A stretch of 56,256 nt of DNA. It comes from a virus. Below the pieces are notes generated by a model. It saw only the letters and a list, made by a program, of their open reading frames with translations. It was not told the DNA's origin and searched no databases. The stretch covers positions 1 to 56,256 of IMG/VR virus record IMGVR_UViG_3300042528_000130, one strand, 5' to 3'. Shown here in pieces: positions 1 to 6,157 of this stretch. Position numbers and translations under genes: made by a program. Numbering within the stretch: position 1 is the stretch's first letter; the number at the start of each line of letters is the position of its first letter.

Positions 1-30
1 GCTTACCGACGGCCGAGCGTTCGTCTGCAT
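1..30 (-). CDS. possible start of a minus-strand gene, cut by the window edge
   Basis: An ATG at 30-28 is preceded on the minus strand by GGAG about seven bases upstream, and the frame stays open for ten codons to the edge (MQTNARPSVS). It follows the stop of the 75-residue gene by about 60 bases, in line with the tightly packed minus-strand run. Too little is visible to say what it encodes, and the start could be fortuitous. Confidence 0.3.
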   Translation of the reverse strand, partial: MQTNARPSVS

Positions 31-90
31 CGCGAGTCTCCGGAAAAGAAAAGAAGCAGCGGAGAACAAGCGGACACGGTCTTGTAGCAC

Positions 91-318
91 CTAAAGCGAA
101 GTATCCGTGTCCTTCACTACCGCTGCTGAGCCATGAGTGTACGGACAAGAGAACCCGTCGCAAGACTTTTCGGGGCGCATGTTTTCGATGATCGCGGCTG
201 CTTCGAGAAGGGCCTGTCGCTGCTCTTCCTGAAACTTGGCCGCGAGGTCGATCCGCCCCTGCAAGTCTGTGCCGATCGAGTACGTCGCGAGTTCGCGGAG
301 CTTCTCTGGGGTGATCAT
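91..318 (-). CDS. small hypothetical protein, 75 aa
   Basis: The start was chosen at the ATG that overlaps the stop of the SPFH gene (ATGA at 315-318). The protein begins MITPEKLRELATYSIGTDLQ and is rich in Glu, Gln and Arg over residues 5-45, probably helical. Two cysteines lie near the C terminus (SCDGFSCPYTHG), too few for a zinc ribbon alone. I do not recognise the family. Translational coupling to the lipoprotein gene suggests co-expression with it. Confidence 0.6.
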   Translation of the reverse strand: MITPEKLRELATYSIGTDLQGRIDLAAKFQEEQRQALLEAAAIIENMRPEKSCDGFSCPYTHGSAAVVKDTDTSL

Positions 319-1145
319 TTCTTCGCGTCTCCGAGCGACAGGAACGGAAGCGCCGAGCTGCCCGTGGCCTGCGGCAGCTTGCCGTCCCACCGTTCGAGCG
401 CCTTGTACTGGAGAAGCTCAGGACTCAGAGACTTCGTCAGCACGTCGTTCGCCTCGGCTTCTTTCTTGGCTGCGATGAGGCGAGCTTCTGACTCTCCTTC
501 GGCTTTCGCCTTCGCCTGCTCAGCCTCGGCCTCGATCTGACGGACTCGGTTTTCGGCTTCGAGAGCCCGCTGAGTCGCCGTGATGACTGCGTTGATCGAG
601 TTCTCGACCTGTGGATCTACGACGAGCTTGCCGACGATCGCGAGCGTATGGACGTTGATGCCGTACTCAGCAGATAGCTCTGCATTGAGAGCATCCTTGG
701 CCCTGTCCAGTAGACGCGACCGCTCCTGGCCGAAGATCGACGTCACGTCAAGAGACTCGCTCTGCCGGTTGATCTTGTCTCGAACCTGAGTGCGAAGAAA
801 CCCGTGCGAGATCGCGTCGGCGTCCTTTCTGAGCTTGTTGAACATCCTGGGGAGATACCCCTGGTCGAAGCTGTACTGAATTGCGACGTCGGCCTGAATC
901 GGCGCGCCGTTGCGGTCGTTGAACTGGATCGACTCTTCGCCAGTCCAGACGACGTTCTGCTCGTAGATGGGAAATTCGTAGATCACGGTCGTCCACGGGC
1001 TGTACCAGATTCGCCCAGGAGGCACGACGGCGTCGTCGATGCCCTTGTCCTGACCGTAGAGGTTCACCTTCACGCCGACATGCCCCGGCTCGACGTATCC
1101 GCAGCCAGCGAAGAGAAGCGAGAGAATAAGCAGTGCGCGTTTCAT
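315..1145 (-). CDS. SPFH/prohibitin-family (band 7) lipoprotein
   Basis: The protein is 276 aa. Its N terminus is a lipoprotein signal peptide with a good lipobox (LLFAGC, Cys at about residue 15), so it should be a lipid-anchored envelope protein. After that comes a PHB-type beta domain beginning VEPGHVGVKVNLYG (about 18-170), followed by a long Glu/Ala/Lys-rich coiled coil (about 190-245, with EAEAEQAKAKAEGESEARL) and a conserved tail (LLQYKALERWDGKLP). This is the usual SPFH layout, in which proteins form membrane-associated oligomers. Phage homologues exist but their role is not established; membrane remodelling, protection from host proteases or a link to lysis are inferences. The ATG overlaps the stop of the upstream two-helix membrane protein, which suggests a coupled membrane module. 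Confidence 0.88.
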   Translation of the reverse strand: MKRALLILSLLFAGCGYVEPGHVGVKVNLYGQDKGIDDAVVPPGRIWYSPWTTVIYEFPIYEQNVVWTGEESIQFNDRNGAPIQADVAIQYSFDQGYLPRMFNKLRKDADAISHGFLRTQVRDKINRQSESLDVTSIFGQERSRLLDRAKDALNAELSAEYGINVHTLAIVGKLVVDPQVENSINAVITATQRALEAENRVRQIEAEAEQAKAKAEGESEARLIAAKKEAEANDVLTKSLSPELLQYKALERWDGKLPQATGSSALPFLSLGDAKK

Positions 1146-1318
1146 AGATTCCGAAATGCTCCGCGGAGGATGAGTGCGTTCGAGAAAAGAAAAGTCACGG
1201 CGACCGAGAACGCCTTGAGAAGAGCCAGATCAGACCTCTCATTGAGCGCCGAGATCAGGACGCTCGCAAGCGTGCAGTTCAGGGCGATGAGTCCCGAGAC
1301 GACGATAAGCGTCTTCAC
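1142..1318 (-). CDS. small membrane protein with two predicted helices
   Basis: The protein is 58 aa. GTG was chosen as start because it overlaps the stop of the MazG-like gene (GTGA) and has a strong AAGGAGG five bases upstream. Two hydrophobic stretches (about residues 3-22 and 34-52) are joined by a charged turn (ALNERSDLAL). A size near 60 aa with two membrane helices would fit a holin or antiholin, and no other lysis gene is obvious, but nothing specific identifies it. It is translationally coupled to the SPFH lipoprotein gene. Confidence 0.6.
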   Translation of the reverse strand: MKTLIVVSGLIALNCTLASVLISALNERSDLALLKAFSVAVTFLFSNALILRGAFRNL

Positions 1319-1617
1319 GACTCCTCCTTCACAAACACGCCACTCGGCGAGAGATAGCCCTTCCTGTCTTTGATGACGTCGTACGCAGAGGCGAGGCACT
1401 GGTCGAGATTCAGGTCGTGCATCTCAGAGTAGATACACAGCGTGACAAGAACGTCACCGATGCCGTCGATGATTCCGGCTCGGTCGTGCTTGATCTCAGC
1501 GTCGGCGAGTTCGCCCAGCTCGCTCATCGTCTTCATGAGCTGCGCGTGCGTCGTGCTGTTGTCGAGGATCTTGCGGGCGTCTGCCCAGTTGAGAACTTGG
1601 TTGATCAAGTCTTGCAT
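1315..1617 (-). CDS. MazG-like nucleotide pyrophosphohydrolase
   Basis: The protein is 100 aa, the usual size for a single-domain MazG-like enzyme. The metal-binding pattern is visible as ExxE (ELGEL, about residues 33-37) followed by D-rich GIIDGIGDVLVTL (about 48-60), the typical alpha-helical MazG core. Such enzymes hydrolyse (d)NTPs to monophosphates. In phages they are thought to adjust nucleotide pools or damp host (p)ppGpp responses. The ATG at 1617 has AGGAG seven bases upstream. A dATP/dGTP diphosphohydrolase-like gene lies 4.5 kb away, so two nucleotide-pool enzymes share this cluster. Confidence 0.8.
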   Translation of the reverse strand: MQDLINQVLNWADARKILDNSTTHAQLMKTMSELGELADAEIKHDRAGIIDGIGDVLVTLCIYSEMHDLNLDQCLASAYDVIKDRKGYLSPSGVFVKEES

Positions 1618-1619
1618 GT

Positions 1620-2009
1620 CTAGTCTCCTGCTTCTGTTGCTGGCAATGGCATCGGCATCCAGTGCGTGGGCGACGGGCTCACGCTCCATCCGTATTTCTT
1701 TCCCCAGTACTGCGCCGCGCTGACGTCCTGGCCGCGGCAGACAAGAACGACGTCGTCGCTCTTGGGCTTCGACTTCGACGCGGCGATCCACTTCTGCTTC
1801 TGCGATGAGCTGCCGAACCCCAGGGACTCGGCGACTTCTTCGGCGTCGGCGTGTCCGTACATGGACATATCGAGCGTCACCGCCGTCGGCCCGCCGTAGC
1901 CGTCGTGCGTGACAGACAGGCCAGTCACGGTCACGGCGGACGTCTGGTCAAATCGCGAGAGGGCTTCGACGACCGACGAGAGGGCAGATCGAGATCCGAG
2001 AACAGTCAC
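1620..2009 (-). CDS. hypothetical protein, 129 aa
   Basis: The GTG start overlaps the upstream stop (GTGA at 2006-2009) and has GGAG seven bases before it. The N-terminal half is Ser/Val/Thr-rich with beta character (SAVTVTGLSVTHDGYGGPTA). The C-terminal half contains KSDDVVLVCRGQDVSAAQYW and a Trp-rich end. I do not recognise a family. It sits in a coupled chain of small accessory genes and ends two bases before the MazG-like gene. Confidence 0.6.
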   Translation of the reverse strand: MTVLGSRSALSSVVEALSRFDQTSAVTVTGLSVTHDGYGGPTAVTLDMSMYGHADAEEVAESLGFGSSSQKQKWIAASKSKPKSDDVVLVCRGQDVSAAQYWGKKYGWSVSPSPTHWMPMPLPATEAGD

Positions 2010-2338
2010 AGAATTTCTCCAGCCCTGACGGCATCGCAAACCCTGGCATGACCGGCGACAGCATCTGCATGAGACGTGTACCGTTCTTGGTACATGTCGG
2101 ACTCGCCGCCGAAGACCATCGTCTCCCAGAGGACATGCTCGCCGCGAAACGAGTGATCTATGCCGAGATAAACGGTCGAGACTTCGCAGTCGTCGAGGCT
2201 GTCTTTGCCGACGATGTATCCGACTGGAGTCCTGATCTCTTCATTGAGAGTCCCGAGCCACGCCGAGTATTCGAGCATGGAGTCGCACGGCACGGGCCGA
2301 TCGAAGTTCTCATCCAGCGTGTAGAAGCCGCAGTGCAT
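2006..2338 (-). CDS. conserved small phage protein of unknown function
   Basis: The protein is 110 aa. The motif pair STVYLGIDHSF (about residues 56-66) and WETMVFGGE (about 72-80), followed by ERYTSHADAVAGH, recurs in small accessory proteins of many tailed phages as I recall them; no function is assigned. ATG 2338 is preceded by AAGAGG at a normal distance. A GTG one codon upstream (2341) overlaps the previous stop and is an alternative start. Confidence 0.65.
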   Translation of the reverse strand: MHCGFYTLDENFDRPVPCDSMLEYSAWLGTLNEEIRTPVGYIVGKDSLDDCEVSTVYLGIDHSFRGEHVLWETMVFGGESDMYQERYTSHADAVAGHARVCDAVRAGEIL

Positions 2339-2808
2339 CACTGAACCTCTTTCATGAAGTCTCGAACGGCCGACATGAGCATCGCGTTGCTGCCGTTACT
2401 GCCGTCTCGCCAGAGTTTGCGGGCCGCGATCACAACACGGCGAGCCAGGACTTCTACCTTCTTCGTCGCGACAAGCTCGTCGCGGATCTGCCGTAGAAAA
2501 TCACTTGAGACCCCGACGCAGTCGCATCGTCCGCACGGATCGTTGTGGACGATCGCAGACTCCAGGCTCGCCATGAGCGAGGGCTGATCAGCATGTTTCG
2601 AGGCTGGGCCTCGCAGGGTCTCGATCAAGTCTGCCGCTTCGTTCGTGACTTGCGAGCAGACGGCACACGGAGTTGCGTTGCGGAGCTTGAAGACGATGTC
2701 GTCCTCGTCCGTTGGCTCTGGCTCCGGCCGAGATGGGATCGGCTTGAAGCCGAGCATCTCTTCGATCTGCTGGCGAGTCAGCGGCGGGATGTCGATTGAA
2801 GTCGGCAT
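2338..2808 (-). CDS. hypothetical protein, 156 aa
   Basis: The start ATG 2808 has CGGAG five bases upstream. The N terminus is proline- and acid-rich (RPEPEPTDEDDIVF). Two Cys pairs, CAVC (about residue 48) and CGRCDC (about 93), could bind a metal but do not form a standard ribbon. The C-terminal third is helical and basic. Its start lies inside the 3' end of the pilin-like gene (31-bp overlap). Family not recognised. Confidence 0.55.
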   Translation of the reverse strand: MPTSIDIPPLTRQQIEEMLGFKPIPSRPEPEPTDEDDIVFKLRNATPCAVCSQVTNEAADLIETLRGPASKHADQPSLMASLESAIVHNDPCGRCDCVGVSSDFLRQIRDELVATKKVEVLARRVVIAARKLWRDGSNGSNAMLMSAVRDFMKEVQ

Positions 2809-3236
2809 TGGCACTCCGGATGGTGAAGGATCGAGTACGAGCCTCGCGAGAGAAACGGAGAGGGCAGGATGAACTTGTGTCCGTCGTGCGTAACGGTCAT
2901 GAGATACGCAGACGTGTCGCCGGACTTTGTTGCGAATGCCACCGACGGCACGATGAGGCCAATCAGCACGAACAGGATCGCGATCACGACAAGAGCCTCG
3001 ATTACCGTGACGCCAGTGCGGGATTTGCTCTTCTTGCCAGCGGCAGACCACGCCGCCGCGCGGCACAGCCAGCGGCCGAACTTCTTGAGCGCGACAGCAG
3101 ACTCCTGGCCGTCGTAGATGTCGAGCCCAGCGTCGACGATCCGCTCGCCGGTTTCTTCGTCGAGATGACACTCGCCCCTGGCTGCGTATGACAGGGTCGA
3201 GTCGCGGAACCTTCGAGGCTTGGGAATGTCAGGCAT
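2778..3236 (-). CDS. membrane protein with an internal pilin-like N-methylation helix
   Basis: The protein is 152 aa. Residues 1-70 look cytoplasmic and basic. At about residues 73-96 comes GVTVIEALVVIAILFVLIGL, which fits the class III (prepilin peptidase) signal: Gly, a hydrophobic residue, Thr, two residues, Glu at +5, then a long hydrophobic helix. A short tail follows with SAYLMTVTHDGHKF and HHPECQC. In true pilins the basic leader before the Gly is usually 5-30 residues; here it is about 72. If cut, it would release a mini-pilin of about 80 aa; if not, it is a single-pass membrane protein. GAGG lies upstream of ATG 3236. The reading frame overlaps both neighbours slightly, as is normal in this operon. 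Confidence 0.6.
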   Translation of the reverse strand: MPDIPKPRRFRDSTLSYAARGECHLDEETGERIVDAGLDIYDGQESAVALKKFGRWLCRAAAWSAAGKKSKSRTGVTVIEALVVIAILFVLIGLIVPSVAFATKSGDTSAYLMTVTHDGHKFILPSPFLSRGSYSILHHPECQCRLQSTSRR

Positions 3237-3423
3237 CTCTCTTGACCTCCATGACGAAGAACGTGCCGTCGGCGTAGGCTGCGAGATCGCACTGCAAGTC
3301 GAGCATCTCGGGCCTCAGCTCGATCATCTCTTTCGCTCGCGACCGCTGCGTGATCGCGAACTGCTTGCAGTCCTCGAAGTAGGCATGCACGGTGCCGTAT
3401 GACTTCTCGATGATGAGCTTCAC
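3229..3423 (-). CDS. small hypothetical protein, 64 aa
   Basis: The GTG start overlaps the stop of the upstream membrane protein (GTGA at 3420-3423). The sequence begins MKLIIEKSYGTVHAYFEDCK and ends with a beta-like AAYADGTFFVMEVKRDA. It is compact and probably alpha/beta. Family not recognised. Coupling on both sides supports translation. Confidence 0.5.
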   Translation of the reverse strand: MKLIIEKSYGTVHAYFEDCKQFAITQRSRAKEMIELRPEMLDLQCDLAAYADGTFFVMEVKRDA

Positions 3424-3659
3424 TTCTTGACCCTCACGGAGATGTTCGTCTTTGCCCACACGGCAGAGACGATGTAGAGGCCGAGCAGAAGGCAGAGACC
3501 CTGGCGGTGCGTGATCTGAGGCAGGCCAAACACGTCCGGAACAGCCTGATTCCAGAGCCACATGAAGGCGTAGCTGCCAAGCGTGATCGTCGCGAATGAG
3601 ACGATCAGGAACGTGAGAGCCCATGCGATCGTGGCGCCGACCTGCGTTGGCGTGTCCAT
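3420..3659 (-). CDS. small membrane protein with two predicted helices
   Basis: The protein is 79 aa. The start ATG 3659 lies one base after the TAG of the DUF3310 gene (TAG-T-ATG), so translation is probably by re-initiation; an upstream in-frame start would overlap that gene. Two hydrophobic segments are visible (about residues 9-32, IAWALTFLIVSFATITLG, and 52-68, GLCLLLGLYIVSAVW), with a basic C terminus (VRVKK). A small two-helix protein could be a holin, but this is only a size-and-topology argument. Confidence 0.6.
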   Translation of the reverse strand: MDTPTQVGATIAWALTFLIVSFATITLGSYAFMWLWNQAVPDVFGLPQITHRQGLCLLLGLYIVSAVWAKTNISVRVKK

Positions 3660-3660
3660 A

Positions 3661-4020
3661 CTAATGCTTTGCTCCGTTGCGGCGGTCGATCTCTCGCTGG
3701 ACATACCAGAGAGCCTTCTTCAGGTCTTCGACGTCCTTACCCTTGTGGTCGCATCGCCACAGGTACTTGATCGCGTTGCCGATGTTAAACGGCATGTCCT
3801 CGACGACGTCGATGCACTCGATCCCCTTCGGATGCTCGTTGTAGTGCTTCGGGTGATTGACCGCTTCTGGCACGGCCTGGATTACCGGCGCGGTAGTGGA
3901 GGTGCGGTGCCACTCGTCTGAGGTCTTCGAGGCTGATGCCGACAAGGCGACCGCTTTCGCGACGGAATCCGACACCGGCTTTGCGGGCGGCGCGGGAGAT
4001 TGACGACGGAGAAGTGCCAT
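3661..4020 (-). CDS. DUF3310 family protein (SaV-like)
   Basis: Residues 55-115 carry the family pattern: VNHPKHYNEHPKGIECIDV, then NIGNAIKYLWRC, then KGKDVEDLKKALWYVQREI. The family is widespread in phages near nucleotide-metabolism genes; its function is not established. The first 55 residues are low-complexity Ser/Ala/Pro and coincide with a helix-turn-helix domain in another frame, so the true start may lie further in, or the domain may be joined to that frame (see the overlapping gene). Confidence 0.78.
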   Translation of the reverse strand: MALLRRQSPAPPAKPVSDSVAKAVALSASASKTSDEWHRTSTTAPVIQAVPEAVNHPKHYNEHPKGIECIDVVEDMPFNIGNAIKYLWRCDHKGKDVEDLKKALWYVQREIDRRNGAKH

Positions 4021-4069
4021 ACAGATCTGCTGCCTCGGCTGTCGTGAGAACTGTCTTGCTCATTTGCAA
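3785..4069 (-). CDS. helix-turn-helix protein overlapping the DUF3310 gene in another frame
   Basis: Residues 1-58 look like a genuine DNA-binding domain (TTAEAADLYGTSPSSISRAA, then a wing-like GRLVGISLEDLRRV). Beyond about residue 60 the frame runs through the sequence encoding the conserved DUF3310 motif in the other frame and becomes Arg-rich (HRRRRG), typical of an out-of-frame read. Either two genes overlap by about 236 bases, or the HTH domain is followed by a frameshift into DUF3310, giving an HTH-DUF3310 fusion. The N-terminal half is well supported, the C-terminal half is not. Confidence 0.45.
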   Translation of the reverse strand: MQMSKTVLTTAEAADLYGTSPSSISRAARKAGVGFRRESGRLVGISLEDLRRVAPHLHYRAGNPGRARSGQSPEALQRASEGDRVHRRRRGHAV

Positions 4070-4103
4070 CGCCGTGGCGATTGTACGGACACGCTGAATC
4101 TCG

Positions 4104-4544
4104 TCAACGCTTTTTTCGTGGACGACCAGACGGCTTCTTCTTCGGGCGACGAGACGCGCCGAACTGGCGAGGCTGGCCCTTCTTCGAGCCTCGCTGCTCC
4201 AGGGCCTCGCGGTAGTTCTGCTCAGCGCTGGCTCGCGAGACTGCCCAGGCCTTCGGGTTTAATCTGAACCCGTTGAGCCTGCCGTCTGTGAGCATCCTGA
4301 TGACCATGCCGTCTGTGACGCACGTGATGTCGCACGCCTCTGGCACCGAGATCCACTTCGCGACCTCCTTCTCCCACTGAGCCTGGGAGAACTTCTCGCC
4401 CGTCAGGCTCTCGCGGCAGACAAGGATGCCCTTATTCGACATCTTCGCCGCCACGAGCTTGCCGGTCGCGATCCGCTTGAGAATCCCCTCGGGCGTGATT
4501 CCGGCTATCTCCGCCGCCTCGTTCACCGATATCGGACGGTGCAT
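4104..4544 (-). CDS. excisionase/MerR-like DNA-binding protein
   Basis: The protein is 146 aa and begins with a helix-turn-helix (ISVNEAAEIAGITPEGILKR, residues 5-24) followed by a basic turn. A second weaker HTH-like unit (ISVPEACDITCVTDGMVIRM) follows at about residue 66, so the protein may hold two tandem DNA-binding units. The C terminus is strongly basic (RRPKKKPSGRPRKKR). An AGGAGG sits eight bases before ATG 4544. It is divergent from the integrase gene pair across a region with two inverted repeats, so it could be the regulator or excisionase acting there (inference). Confidence 0.65.
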   Translation of the reverse strand: MHRPISVNEAAEIAGITPEGILKRIATGKLVAAKMSNKGILVCRESLTGEKFSQAQWEKEVAKWISVPEACDITCVTDGMVIRMLTDGRLNGFRLNPKAWAVSRASAEQNYREALEQRGSKKGQPRQFGASRRPKKKPSGRPRKKR

Positions 4545-4591
4545 TTTCTGGCCCTCCTCTTTTGGGGTGTCCAGACAATAAGAGCAAGAAG

Positions 4592-4617
4592 AAGGGGCCG
4601 AATCAATTCGGCCCCTT
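4592..4617. promoter_or_regulatory. perfect inverted repeat in the divergent control region, operator candidate
   Basis: Two 12-base arms (AAGGGGCCGAAT and its complement) flank a CA centre. It lies between the HTH gene and the plus-strand genes, and its right end runs into the -35-like TTGACT. A second smaller inverted repeat (AATGGCG, GGGG, CGCCATT) follows at 4625-4642. There is no T-tract, so operator rather than terminator is the better reading. Confidence 0.5.
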
Positions 4618-4644
4618 GACTTCTAATGGCGGGGGCGCCATTCT
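4616..4644 (+). promoter_or_regulatory. sigma70-like promoter candidate for the plus-strand genes
   Basis: TTGACT at 4616-4621 is followed after 17 bases by CATTCT at 4639-4644. It lies 56 bases before the GTG of the 56-residue gene and overlaps both inverted repeats, as expected for a regulated promoter. The -10 match is only moderate. Confidence 0.35.
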
Positions 4645-4699
4645 ACCCGCAACGGAATTGGCCACGAATTCGTTTCGACCGAGAGAAAAGGAGTTCTCA

Positions 4700-4870
4700 G
4701 TGCAAACGGCATCTCTGGAAATCTCGACGGAGGATCAGCTCTACGTCTTGTCGGAAGCCCTGGACACTTTTCTTGAGTCTTGCGACCCAAGGCACTGGCG
4801 GGCTGTCGAAGCGGCGAAAGAACTGAACACCCAAGTGAACACGCTCAGAGAATCGTTGCGATCGAACTGA
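4700..4870 (+). CDS. small acidic hypothetical protein before the integrase, 56 aa
   Basis: The GTG at 4700 has a strong AAAAGGAG six bases upstream, so I prefer it to the longer frame from 4562, whose extra sequence is the palindromic control region. The protein (MQTASLEISTEDQLYVLSEA...) is acidic and probably a two-helix bundle (TEDQLYVLSEALDTFLESC; EAAKELNTQVNTLRESL). Family unknown. It is co-oriented with and 92 bases upstream of the integrase, suggesting a shared transcript. Confidence 0.6.
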   Translation: MQTASLEISTEDQLYVLSEALDTFLESCDPRHWRAVEAAKELNTQVNTLRESLRSN

Positions 4871-4962
4871 ATCGAGCCAGCACCGTTGGTCATTCATGCC
4901 CATGAGGGGTTTGATTACTCGGACGGAGCCGCATACTCCCCGTCACTACTAGGAGTTGCGCC

Positions 4963-5832
4963 ATGCTGGTCTCTGAGTTCTTTGAAAATTTCTATCGCCC
5001 GCTTCGGCTTCGAGGGCGAAGCATCCGGACGGTTCTTCTCTATCACAACACGATCAAGCAGTACGAGAAGTGGCTTGGCCGTCGCGCCGTGCTTGAAGAA
5101 GACTTGAACGACCTTCAAGTCTCCCGATACCTCGAACATCGGGCGTCGATCAGAAGCCCGCTCACGAGCGAGAAAGAGCGAACACAGCTCTGCGCTCTCT
5201 GGCGATGCGCGAGCGACCGCAGGCTTGTCGATCTTCGTCCGACCGTGCTGCCGACCGTTCGGGCTGCGAGAGTTCCGACATGCTGGACTGAAGAGCAGCT
5301 CCGGAGCCTCGTCACTGCGGCGAAGGCCGCGCCGGGGTATATCGGCGACGTTCCGGCAAGAATTTGGTGGCCCGCACTGATCCTGGCTCTTTTTCAGAGC
5401 GCTGAACGCATCGGCGCCATGCTCTCGGTGCGAAAAGAAGACTACGTGCGGCCTCGCATTCTCGTCTTGGCCGAATATCGAAAAGGCGGGCGATCCGACA
5501 AGCTGCACACGTTCACCGAGTCGACGTGCGAGCTTCTCGACGTCCTCAAGAAGTCCAACAACGGGCCTCGCCTGTTCGGCTGGCCGCAGGACTACGGATA
5601 CCTGTGGGCGAGATTCGGCAAGATTGTCGAGGCTGCTGGCCTCGAAGGCGGGCGGCGAAACAAGTTTCACAACCTAAGACGCTCGGCTGCGACTCACTAC
5701 AAGAAGCGAGGCGGAGATCCAACAGCGCTGCTTGATCACAGCTCGCCTCGCGTCACGAAGGCATATCTCGACCCCAGGATTTTGTACGACGGCCCAGCCG
5801 CGTGCGACGTCCTTCCGGATATCGCTAACTGA
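4963..5832 (+). CDS. int: tyrosine recombinase (phage integrase)
   Basis: The protein is 289 aa. An N-terminal SAM-like core-binding domain (about 1-90: SIRTVLLYHNTIKQYEKWLG) precedes the catalytic domain. The expected residues can be placed: Arg in QSAERIGAML (about 149), the HxxR box in FHNLRRSAATHY (about 239), the second His in LLDHSSPRVTKAYLDP (about 259), and the Tyr nucleophile in that same stretch (KAYLDP, about 267). It would integrate and, with an excisionase, excise the phage. ATG 4963 has AGGAG eight bases upstream. It ends 8 bp inside the convergent DUF4406 gene. It and the gene before it are the only clear plus-strand genes in the window. The 92-base gap upstream holds only the ribosome binding site; I saw no clear attP core. 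Confidence 0.92.
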   Translation: MLVSEFFENFYRPLRLRGRSIRTVLLYHNTIKQYEKWLGRRAVLEEDLNDLQVSRYLEHRASIRSPLTSEKERTQLCALWRCASDRRLVDLRPTVLPTVRAARVPTCWTEEQLRSLVTAAKAAPGYIGDVPARIWWPALILALFQSAERIGAMLSVRKEDYVRPRILVLAEYRKGGRSDKLHTFTESTCELLDVLKKSNNGPRLFGWPQDYGYLWARFGKIVEAAGLEGGRRNKFHNLRRSAATHYKKRGGDPTALLDHSSPRVTKAYLDPRILYDGPAACDVLPDIAN

Positions 5833-6157
5833 TCCACTCCGAGAGGTAGATCACGTCGAGGCCGAGATGCGTGGCAAGCTGCCACTCGATCCTGGCCCCG
5901 CCGGACTTCTCCCACCCCGGCAGCATCGCGATCGCGTCGGCATCGCACAGGGCCGACAAGTCGCGACGGAGGGCGTCTCGGAGAAACTCCTTCGAGACGC
6001 TCTCCGTCTTTGACGGATCGAAGCCGACGTCGCGGTCGAGCTGCGCCGGATTGATCACGTCGTGCCCGTGCTGCGTGAGCATCTCGGCCGCGGCGTCGAA
6101 CACAGGGAAGTTGAAGAGCGGCAGTCCTGTCATCGGGCCAGCGAGATAGGTCTTCAT
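5825..6157 (-). CDS. DUF4406 family protein
   Basis: The protein is 110 aa and starts MKTYLAGPMTGLPLFNFPVF, the hallmark of DUF4406, a Rossmann-like fold related to nucleoside 2-deoxyribosyltransferases. A later LCDADAIAMLPGWEKSGGA matches the family's second conserved segment. The function is not proved; a role in nucleotide or nucleoside metabolism is inferred from the fold. Its ATG overlaps the upstream stop (ATGA) and its end overlaps the convergent integrase by 8 bp. Confidence 0.85.
   Translation of the reverse strand: MKTYLAGPMTGLPLFNFPVFDAAAEMLTQHGHDVINPAQLDRDVGFDPSKTESVSKEFLRDALRRDLSALCDADAIAMLPGWEKSGGARIEWQLATHLGLDVIYLSEWIS

Noticed and set aside
4562-4699. Longer start for the 56-residue plus-strand gene
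   Set aside because: The extra sequence is the palindromic control region; the GTG at 4700 has a much better ribosome binding site.
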